6,453 nt of DNA from Clostridia bacterium. Its GTDB lineage: Bacteria > Bacillota > Clostridia > Christensenellales > QALW01. Both the position numbers and the translations under genes were made by a program. Below the pieces are notes generated by a model. That model searched no databases and was not told the DNA's origin. It saw only the letters and a program-made list of their open reading frames with translations. This document shows positions 1 to 6,300 of the stretch, piece after piece; positions within the stretch are counted from its first letter, which is position 1; each line of letters begins with the position of its first letter. The stretch covers positions 1-6,453 of the forward strand of contig JAGCSD010000131.1 in assembly GCA_017964345.1 (NCBI GenBank), read 5' to 3'.

Positions 1-1
1 G

Positions 2-640
2 ATGGACCGGTTCGGTTCCTCGTGGCAGGGGCACTGGGACAGGATCCGGGCGGATTGGCGGTCGCGCGTGACCGAAGACGACGTCGTGCTGATCGCGGGC
101 GACATTTCCTGGGCGATGCACTTGAAGGACGCGCGGGACGATCTGAACGCCATCGGCGAACTGCCGGGCACCAAAATTCTGACGCGCGGCAACCACGATT
201 TTTGGTGGAGCAGTGTCACCAAGGTGCGCGCCGCGCTGCCGAAATCGATGTTCGTTTTGCAAAACGACGCGCTGCGCGTCGGCAACTTCGTATTTGCCGG
301 CACGCGCGGCTGGATGGAAAGCGGCGCGGAGGAAGACATCAATATCTTCGCGCGGGAAACGATCCGGCTGGATCTGACGCTGTCCGCCGCGAAACGGCTC
401 ATGGATGAACACAGCCGGCTGATCGTGATGCTTCACTATCCGCCGGTGCTGGCGCATACGCATTTTTCCTCTTTCTGCCCGCTCCTTGAAGAAGCGGGCG
501 CGTCCTTGTGTGTGTACGGGCATCTGCACGGCGTGCCCGCGCTTGAGGCCGAGCCGACGGTGCAAAACGGCGTGACGTATTTGCTGACGTCCTGCGATAT
601 GCTCGGCTTTTCCCTGCGTGAGCTGACGCCTTTTATATAG
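2..640 (+). CDS. Metallophosphoesterase, COG1768-like (5' end outside window)
   Basis: This is a calcineurin-like metallophosphoesterase, a two-metal phosphoester hydrolase that is probably cytosolic; its substrate is unknown. Counting from the ATG at position 2, visible motifs are GDIS (33-36, metal Asp34), RGNHD (62-66, Asn64/His65), the MLHYPP block (143-148, His145) and GHLHG (173-177, His174/His176). The first metal motif (DxH) near the N-terminus is absent. In this family the segment MD-FG-W-H follows a start of roughly 20 residues carrying that DxH, so the ATG at 2 is very likely internal and the true start lies upstream of the window. The C-terminus is complete, ending in TAG. The paired aromatic residues after GNHD (FWW) are typical of the COG1768 subgroup. 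A 52-base gap separates it from the NERD gene, with no clear terminator. Family assignment is firm; physiological role is unknown. Confidence 0.9.
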   Translation: MDRFGSSWQGHWDRIRADWRSRVTEDDVVLIAGDISWAMHLKDARDDLNAIGELPGTKILTRGNHDFWWSSVTKVRAALPKSMFVLQNDALRVGNFVFAGTRGWMESGAEEDINIFARETIRLDLTLSAAKRLMDEHSRLIVMLHYPPVLAHTHFSSFCPLLEEAGASLCVYGHLHGVPALEAEPTVQNGVTYLLTSCDMLGFSLRELTPFI

Positions 641-692
641 CGGTACCCGACGCGTTCGCGCCAGGATCCGGTGAGAAAGTCAACGTGATGAT

Positions 693-1298
693 ATGGAGTT
701 TCTGATAATAGGGGCAATAGGGCTGATCATTCTCCTTATAGTGATCGCCGTTGCCGCCTCGAGATCCGGGGATCCCGATGATTTTACGATCGAACCGCCT
801 CAAAGGGCGGTCGGACGGAGAGGCGAGCGCGCCGCCGAGAGGCTCATTCGATCGGCTTTGCGTGAAGATGACGCCCTGTTTACCAATGTTTCCGTTTCTT
901 ATGAAAACCGACGGGCGGAACTGGACGATGTGATCGTTAATAAATTCGGAGTTTTTGTTATTGAAGTCAAAAATTACAGCGGACGCCTTTCCGGTTCGGA
1001 AGACGAGTATGAATGGACAAAGATCCATATCAGCGAGGGCGGAAACGCTTACTGTAAAACGGTCAAGAATCCGATCAGACAGGTAAAAAGAGAAGTATAT
1101 ATTTTAGCGAAATATCTGGATTATTACGGCGTTTCGGTTTGGGTGGACGGTTACGCTATGATCCTTGGAGCAGACAGCCCGGTCAAAAGCGAATATATTC
1201 TGTCAAACGTTTCTGATATTGACCGTGCGATTCATACTCCGGGGAAGCAAAGATTAAGCGCGGCGGTCATAGATTCTGTAGAAAAACTGCTGACATAA
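693..1298 (+). CDS. Membrane-anchored NERD-domain protein (nuclease-related)
   Basis: This is a 201-residue protein. Residues 3-22 form one strongly hydrophobic segment (Ile/Leu/Val/Ala-rich), then a short linker, then a NERD domain. The domain shows GRRGE (41-45), AELDDVIV (75-82), the FVIEVKNYSG block (88-97, with Glu91 and Lys93) and a conserved-looking Gln130 in NPIRQ. Glu45, Asp78, Glu91 and Lys93 fit the PD-(D/E)XK-like nuclease core proposed for NERD domains; activity is inferred and the biological role is unknown. The N-terminal segment is probably a membrane anchor with the domain on the cytoplasmic side. ATG 693 is the first start after an in-frame TGA at 672. The ribosome site is weak (GGTGAG at 670-675 is too distant; GTGAT at 685-689 is very close). 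GC is lower than in neighbours: 1081-1140 holds only 19 G/C in 60 bases. No partner gene is apparent. Confidence 0.85.
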   Translation: MEFLIIGAIGLIILLIVIAVAASRSGDPDDFTIEPPQRAVGRRGERAAERLIRSALREDDALFTNVSVSYENRRAELDDVIVNKFGVFVIEVKNYSGRLSGSEDEYEWTKIHISEGGNAYCKTVKNPIRQVKREVYILAKYLDYYGVSVWVDGYAMILGADSPVKSEYILSNVSDIDRAIHTPGKQRLSAAVIDSVEKLLT

Positions 1299-1415
1299 AC
1301 GAGAATACCGCGCCGCTCCCCGGCACGCCTGCCTTGCGCGTATACCGTGACGGATAGTTTTGACCGGTAACGGGCGCTGTTTCCGAAAATAGGATACAAA
1401 GATGCAAGAAAGCGG

Positions 1416-1444
1416 TTGACAAGTCCGCCGGATGCGGTTATAAT
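1416..1444 (+). promoter_or_regulatory. Housekeeping-sigma promoter of the pyr operon
   Basis: TTGACA (1416-1421) and TATAAT (1439-1444) match the sigma-70/sigma-A consensus exactly, with an ideal 17-base spacer. An A-rich stretch lies upstream (about 1386-1411). Transcription should start near 1450-1452, giving a leader of about 100 bases before pyrR. No operator is evident around it, which fits control by attenuation after initiation. Confidence 0.92.
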
Positions 1445-1452
1445 AAAGACGG

Positions 1453-1484
1453 TCTTTAAGAACGGCACCGTGATGCCGGCAAGA
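1453..1484 (+). promoter_or_regulatory. PyrR-binding hairpin (anti-antiterminator) in pyr leader RNA
   Basis: The upper stem CGGCA (1463-1467) pairs perfectly with TGCCG (1474-1478) around the hexaloop CCGTGA (1468-1473), which fits the CNGNGA loop of PyrR binding sites. The lower stem TCTT (1453-1456) pairs with AAGA (1481-1484). Between the stems is an asymmetric bulge, TAAGAA on the 5' side and GC on the 3' side, as in known sites. The CTTTAA and GGCAAG elements of the family are present. The stem bases differ from those I recall for Bacillus and Lactococcus sites but remain paired, which argues for conserved structure. UMP-bound PyrR should stabilise this hairpin, block the antiterminator and let the downstream terminator form. 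Confidence 0.87.
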
Positions 1485-1521
1485 GCGATCATATATGGTT
1501 TTCGTTTGTCCTGCCGGTGTT
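1472..1521 (+). promoter_or_regulatory. Antiterminator pairing of the pyr attenuator
   Basis: CCGGCA (1476-1481) is perfectly complementary to TGCCGG (1512-1517). G-U and A-U pairs can extend it outward (1472-1475 with 1518-1521), and two more pairs lie past one mismatch (1483-1484 with 1509-1510). The 5' partner lies in the 3' side of the PyrR-binding hairpin and the 3' partner is the 5' arm of the terminator, so this structure excludes both. It is the read-through conformation expected when PyrR is not bound. Confidence 0.8.
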
Positions 1522-1538
1522 TCCCGGCAGGTTTTTTT
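1510..1538 (+). terminator. Intrinsic terminator (attenuator) upstream of pyrR
   Basis: The arms CCTGCCGG (1510-1517) and CCGGCAGG (1524-1531) form a perfect 8-bp GC-rich stem with a six-base loop, followed by seven T (1532-1538). It sits between the promoter and the pyrR start, so it acts as a regulated attenuator of the operon and not as an end-of-gene terminator. The U-run runs straight into the pyrR Shine-Dalgarno sequence. Confidence 0.93.
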
Positions 1539-1547
1539 GAGGTGATC
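1539..1547 (+). promoter_or_regulatory. Ribosome binding site of pyrR
   Basis: GAGGTGATC is an unusually long match to the 16S rRNA 3' end and sits three bases before ATG 1551, with the AGG core a normal distance away. It fixes the pyrR start at 1551 against in-frame upstream candidates (TTG 1416, ATG 1473) that lie in the promoter and hairpin region. It directly abuts the terminator U-run. Confidence 0.85.
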
Positions 1548-1550
1548 ATC

Positions 1551-2081
1551 ATGAATCCCAAAGCGAAAATCATGGATGAGTTGGCGGTTCGCCGTGCCAT
1601 GGCGCGTATTACGCATGAAATCATTGAGCGCAACCACGGCGTGGAGAATATCTGCCTGCTTGGCGTCAAACGCCGCGGAATGCCGCTGGCGGATATGCTG
1701 GCGGACAATATCCGCCGCTTTGAAGAAACCGCCGTGCCGGTAGGATATCTCGATATCACACGCCACCGGGACGATCTGTCCGACGCCGCCAAGGAAGAGC
1801 TGGCGGGCGAATGTCACTTTCCCTGCGATATCACGGGTATGCGCGTCATCATTATTGACGACGTGCTCTACACCGGACGCACCGCCCGCGCCGCTATGGA
1901 AGCGGTATTTGCCGCCGGACGTCCGCAGTCGGTGCAGCTCGCCGTACTGGTTGACCGCGGGCATCGGGAACTGCCGATCCGCGCGGACTATGTGGGAAAA
2001 AACGTGCCGACCGCGCAAAGCGAAAAGGTGCGCGTGATGATGAATGCCATAGACGGCGAAACGGCGGTTTATATTACCTGA
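1551..2081 (+). CDS. pyrR: PyrR: pyrimidine operon attenuator protein / uracil phosphoribosyltransferase
   Basis: This is a 176-residue cytosolic protein, close to the usual length of about 180. PyrR binds pyr leader RNA in response to UMP (opposed by PRPP) and promotes transcription termination; many members also convert uracil plus PRPP to UMP. The type I phosphoribosyltransferase PRPP loop is clear at 99-111 (VIIIDDVLYTGRT, with Asp103-Asp104). Other family blocks are GVKRRGMPLA (38-47), the GYLDIT and RDD region (65-75), and the DRGHRELPIRADYVGKNVPT segment (135-154), which separates PyrR from other phosphoribosyltransferases. Basic residues such as Arg41, Arg42 and Arg136 could contact RNA, which is an inference. 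It is the first gene of the operon, downstream of its own attenuator, so it should be autoregulated. A 39-base gap separates it from pyrC, with no second attenuator. Confidence 0.96.
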   Translation: MNPKAKIMDELAVRRAMARITHEIIERNHGVENICLLGVKRRGMPLADMLADNIRRFEETAVPVGYLDITRHRDDLSDAAKEELAGECHFPCDITGMRVIIIDDVLYTGRTARAAMEAVFAAGRPQSVQLAVLVDRGHRELPIRADYVGKNVPTAQSEKVRVMMNAIDGETAVYIT

Positions 2082-2106
2082 AAAGTTCGTTTTCTTCCGT
2101 TTTTTG

Positions 2107-2113
2107 AAAGGAG
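2107..2113 (+). promoter_or_regulatory. Ribosome binding site of pyrC
   Basis: AAAGGAG is followed by a seven-base spacer to ATG 2121. It matters because the encoded PyrC has an unusually short N-terminus: this strong site supports ATG 2121 as the true start, so the shortness is not a mis-called start. Confidence 0.85.
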
Positions 2114-2120
2114 TTTATAC

Positions 2121-3320
2121 ATGGCAGTGATTTCTCCGGTTTATCCCGGCTTTTTTCCGAAAAAGGCGCAGTCGCTTCTTTCGCTTCTGCCTTCCTCTTA
2201 TGAATATGTTTTGATTCCCGGTTTCTGCGATGTACACGTTCATTTTCGCGAGCCGGGTTTTTCGTATAAGGAAACTATTTTTTCCGGCTGCAGAGCCGCG
2301 GCGCACGGTGGATATACCGACGTCTGCACCATGCCCAACGTAAACCCCGTGCCCGATTCGCTTGCCCGTTTGAAAGAACAGCAGACGCTGATCGACCGCG
2401 ACGCCTGTGTACACGTGCATCCCTACGGCGCCATCACGGTAGACGAAAAAGGCGAGGTCCTGGCGGACATGGCGGCGCTGGCGCCTTATGTGGTCGCCTT
2501 TTCCGACGACGGACGCGGCGTACAGAGCCGCGAAAAAATGAAAGAGGCTTTTGTTCGCGCCAAAGCCCTGAACAAGCTGATCGCGGCGCACTGCGAGGAC
2601 AACACCCTCCTGCGCGGCGGATACGTTCATGACGGCGTATACGCGCATACGCGCAAGCACAAAGGCATTTGCAGCGAAAGCGAATGGAAACAGCTCGAAC
2701 GCGACCTGCTTCTCGCTAAAGAAACCGGGTGCGGCTATCACGTTTGTCATATTTCCTGCAAGGAAAGTGTCGATCTGATTCGTCAAGCCAAAAAAGACGG
2801 CATCGACGTATCCTGTGAAACGGCGCCGCACTATCTGACGTTGGACGAAAACGACCTGCAAGAGGACGGACGCTTTAAGATGAACCCCCCTCTGCGCGCA
2901 CGCGAGGATCGCCTTGCGCTGATCGAGGGCGTGTGCGACGGTACCATTGATATGATCGCCACCGATCACGCGCCGCACGCTGAGGAAGAAAAAGCGAAAG
3001 GGCTTGCCGGCAGCGCGTTTGGCATCGTGGGACTCGAAACCGCGTTTTCCGTACTGTACACGCGCCTTGTCAAAGAAAACGTACTGACGCTTAAAAAACT
3101 GATTGATCTGCTTGCGTTCGCGCCGCGCCGACGGTTTTCTCTGCCGGAAACAGAGGATTTTTCACTTTGGCGCCTTGACGAAACGTTTCAGGTGGAGCCT
3201 GCGCGGTTTCTTTCGCGCGGACGTGCCACGCCTTACGCGGGGGAAACGCTCTGCGGCGTGTGTTATCTGACCGTTTGTGATAACAAAATCGTATACCAAG
3301 CCAAACAGGAGGAAAAATAA
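2121..3320 (+). CDS. pyrC: Dihydroorotase (class I, PyrC)
   Basis: This 399-residue zinc amidohydrolase catalyses reversible closure of N-carbamoyl-L-aspartate to L-dihydroorotate, the third step of de novo UMP synthesis. Visible residues are the DVHVHFREPG metal/substrate block (37-46; His39, His41, Arg43), MPNVNP (71-76), FSDDG (127-131; the Asp metal ligand used by class I enzymes in place of a carbamylated lysine), His157 in AAHCED, His210 in the CHIS motif, ETAPHYL (233-239), MNPPLR (254-259) and TDHAPH (281-286; catalytic Asp282). Residues 300-305 (FGIVGL) and 364-376 (SRGRATPYAGETL) match the family C-terminus. The metal block comes after only 36 residues, where most relatives have about 50-60 including an N-terminal beta-strand pair; here that part is short and atypical. 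Total length is slightly below the usual 420-430. Its 3' end supplies the carB ribosome site. Confidence 0.95.
   Translation: MAVISPVYPGFFPKKAQSLLSLLPSSYEYVLIPGFCDVHVHFREPGFSYKETIFSGCRAAAHGGYTDVCTMPNVNPVPDSLARLKEQQTLIDRDACVHVHPYGAITVDEKGEVLADMAALAPYVVAFSDDGRGVQSREKMKEAFVRAKALNKLIAAHCEDNTLLRGGYVHDGVYAHTRKHKGICSESEWKQLERDLLLAKETGCGYHVCHISCKESVDLIRQAKKDGIDVSCETAPHYLTLDENDLQEDGRFKMNPPLRAREDRLALIEGVCDGTIDMIATDHAPHAEEEKAKGLAGSAFGIVGLETAFSVLYTRLVKENVLTLKKLIDLLAFAPRRRFSLPETEDFSLWRLDETFQVEPARFLSRGRATPYAGETLCGVCYLTVCDNKIVYQAKQEEK
3307..3312 (+). promoter_or_regulatory. Ribosome binding site of carB inside the pyrC 3' end
   Basis: AGGAGG is a full consensus site with an eight-base spacer to ATG 3321. 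It lies within the last codons of pyrC (encoding Gln-Glu-Glu-Lys), and the pyrC TAA is immediately followed by the carB ATG. This arrangement suggests translational coupling. Confidence 0.88.
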
Positions 3321-6300
3321 ATGGCAAAACGAACAGATGTAAAAAAGGTGCTGATCATCGGCTCCGGTCCGATTGTCATCGGGCAGGCGGCGGAATTCGA
3401 CTATGCCGGCACGCAGGCGTGTCTGGCTCTGAAAGAAGAAGGTTACGAGGTCATTCTGTGTAATTCCAATCCCGCCACGATCATGACGGACACCTCAATT
3501 GCCGATAAAGTCTATATGGAACCGCTGACGCTGGAGTATATCGCCAAGATCCTGCGCTTTGAGCGCCCGGACGCCATTGTGCCGGGCATCGGCGGGCAGA
3601 CGGGTCTGAATCTCGCCATGCAGCTTGAAAAGAAAGGCGTTCTGAAAGAATGCGGCACGCGACTCCTCGGGACGTCGAGCGAAAGCATTGAAAAGGCGGA
3701 AGACCGTGAATTATTCAAAGAATTATGCCTTTCGATCGGCGAACCGGTCATCCCCTCCCGCATCACTTATTCGCTCGAAGAAGCGCGCGCGGCGGCGCGG
3801 GAGATCGGTTATCCGGTCGTTCTGCGTCCCGCGTTCACGCTCGGCGGAACGGGCGGCGGTTTTGCCGATACGCCGGAGGAATTAGAGGAGATCGGCGTCA
3901 ACGCTTTCCGCCTGTCACCGGTGCATCAAGTGTTGGTGGAAAAAAGCGTAAAGGGCTATAAGGAAATTGAATTTGAGGTTATGCGCGACGCATCCGATCA
4001 CGCGATTACGATCTGCGGTATGGAAAACGTCGATCCCGTGGGCGTGCATACGGGTGATTCCATTGTAGTGGCGCCGATCCTGTCCCTCCATGAACACGAC
4101 CTTGCCATGCTGACCGCCAGCGCGCTGAAGATCATCCGCGCCCTGAAGATCGAGGGCGGGTGCAACGTACAGTTTGCGCTGAATCCTTCCAACAGCGAAT
4201 ACTTCTTAATAGAAGTGAATCCCCGTGTGTCGCGGTCCTCGGCGCTTGCCAGCAAAGCCAGCGGCTATCCGATCGCGCGCGTGACCGCCAAGATCGCCAT
4301 GGGAATGCTGTTAGAGGAGATCCCCGTCGCGGGCGGCACGGCGGCGATCGAGCCCCGGCTTGACTATGTGGTCGCCAAATTCCCGCGCTTTCCGTTTGAT
4401 AAATTCACCGGCGCGCCCACCACACTCGGCACGCAGATGAAGGCGACCGGCGAGGTCATGGGTATCGGTTCCACCTTGGAGGAATGCCTGTTAAAATCCG
4501 TCCGCTCTTTAGAAACGGGCGTGGTCCACTTTCACCTTGCCAAATTTGACTCCTACACCGCACAACAGCTTTGCGACGAGGTCGCCTCGTTCCGCGCGGA
4601 CAACATCTACGCGATCTTTGAACTGCTCCGCCGCGGTGTTTCCGTGGAAAAACTGCACGGGCTGACCGGCATTACGGAATTGTTTCTCGAATCTTTCCGG
4701 CGCATTGTGGAAATGGAAGAAAGTCTGCGGGCAAACCCTTTTCATCTCGCCCTTCTGCACCGTGCCAAGGTCATGGGCTTTTCCGACGCCTGCATCGCTT
4801 CTCTTTGGCGTTGTCCGGAAACCGAATTGTACCGTTTGCGCAAAGAAAACGGCATCACGCCGGTCTTCCGCATGGTGGACACGCTTCATACGGGGCAGTA
4901 TATCGCCTATCTGTATTCGTCTTACACCGGGCAAAACGATTCCCGCAAAACGGGAAAGAAAAAAATCGTCGTGTTGGGAGCCGGTCCGATCCGCATCGGG
5001 CAGGGCGTGGAGTTTGATTATTCCACCGTACACGCGGTACAGACGATCAAGCGCGCGGGGTATGAAGCGATCATTCTGAACAACAACCCCGAAACCGTTT
5101 CCACCGACTACACCACCGCCGATAAACTCTACTTTGAGCCGTTAACCCCCGAGGATGTGATGGCGGTGATCGATTTTGAAGAACCCGAGGGCGTGATCGC
5201 TTCTTTGGGCGGACAGACGGCTATCAACTTGGCGCTGCCGCTGATGGAGCGGGGTGTGAAGATCATCGGCACCGACTGTGCCGCCATCGAAAAGGCGGAA
5301 AACCGCGACAGCTTTGAAAAGATACTCGAACAACTATCCATTCCCCAACCGAAAGGCGAGGCGGTCACGCGTATTGAGGACGGCGTGCGCGTCGCAGAAG
5401 AAATCGGCTACCCGGTGCTGGTGCGTCCTTCGTTCGTGTTAGGCGGCAGAGCCATGCAGATCGTCGCAAATGAAGAACAACTGCGGCAGTACTTGAAAAC
5501 CGCGGTGGAGATCGACCAGGATAAGCCGGTCCTGGTAGATCATTATATTCAGGGAAAGGAAGTGGAGGTCGACGCCATCTGCGACGGACGTGACGTGTTT
5601 GTGCCGGGCATCATGGAGTTAGTAGAGCGCACCGGCATCCACTCGGGCGATTCCATCAGCGTTTATCCGCCGTTCAGCATTTCCGACCGCGTAAAAGGCA
5701 TTATCCTCGGGTACGCCAGAAAGTTAGGATTAGGCATCGGGATCGTCGGACTTTATAACATCCAGTTCATCGTGGACGACAAGGAAAACGTCTATATCAT
5801 CGAAGTCAATCCTCGTTCTTCCCGCACGGTACCGTTTCTTTCCAAGGCGACGGGGTATTCGCTCGCGGATATCGCCACCGAGGTCATTTTGGGCAAGTCA
5901 TTAAAGGAACAGGGCATTTTTGACCTCTACCCGGAAGAGAAAAAGCGTTTTTACGTCAAGGTGCCGGTGTTTTCGTTCAACAAAATCAAGGGGCTTGACG
6001 CGTATCTGTCGCCGGAAATGAAATCTACGGGCGAGGCGATCGGCTATGACGACAAGCTCAACCGCGCGCTGTATAAAGCGCTTCAGGCGGCGGGAATGCG
6101 TCTGCAAAACTACGGCACGGTGTTCGTGACCGTCGCCGACAAGGACAAGGACGAGGCGCTGCCGCTGATCCGCCGGTTCTACAATCTCGGCTTCAATATC
6201 GAAGCTACCAAAGGCACGGCGCTGTTCCTGAAAGCCAACGGCATCCGCACGCATATTCTCAAAAAGATCAGCGACGACGAGCAGGAGATCCCCGAAGCGA

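Noticed and set aside
1299..1415. Search for a terminator or small gene after the NERD gene
   Set aside because: There are GC-rich partial inverted repeats but none with a stem followed by a T-run, and no short frame with a ribosome site. Nothing can be supported here.
1446..1456. Inverted repeat AAGAC-G-GTCTT next to the -10 box, a possible operator
   Set aside because: It is short, has a one-base centre, and its right half is explained by the lower stem of the PyrR hairpin. A repressor site is not needed.
1416..1550. In-frame upstream extension of pyrR, with possible starts at TTG 1416 or ATG 1473
   Set aside because: The frame is open, but TTG 1416 is the -35 box (upstream of the transcript), ATG 1473 lies in the PyrR hairpin without a ribosome site, and the extension would translate the terminator. 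ATG 1551 has a nine-base Shine-Dalgarno match and gives the normal PyrR length and N-terminus.
1254..2018. Long antisense open frame opposite pyrR and the NERD gene 3' end
   Set aside because: It mirrors the codon pattern of pyrR, has no recognisable domain, and crosses the promoter and attenuator. It is a shadow of the + strand gene.
2080..2106. Possible second attenuator between pyrR and pyrC
   Set aside because: Only a 5-bp A/T-rich stem (GAAAA/TTTTC) is present and the T-run does not follow it directly. No PyrR hexaloop motif occurs in the 39-base gap.
2115..2978. 287-residue antisense open frame opposite pyrC
   Set aside because: The + strand encodes a full dihydroorotase with every catalytic motif; the antisense product shows no family features and no ribosome site was recognised.
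3360..5900. Repeated blocks within carB (such as IGQ-EFDY, GGQT, EVNPR-SR at two places)
   Set aside because: These are the two homologous halves of every carbamoyl-phosphate synthase large subunit, an ancient duplication and not a recent repeat or insertion.
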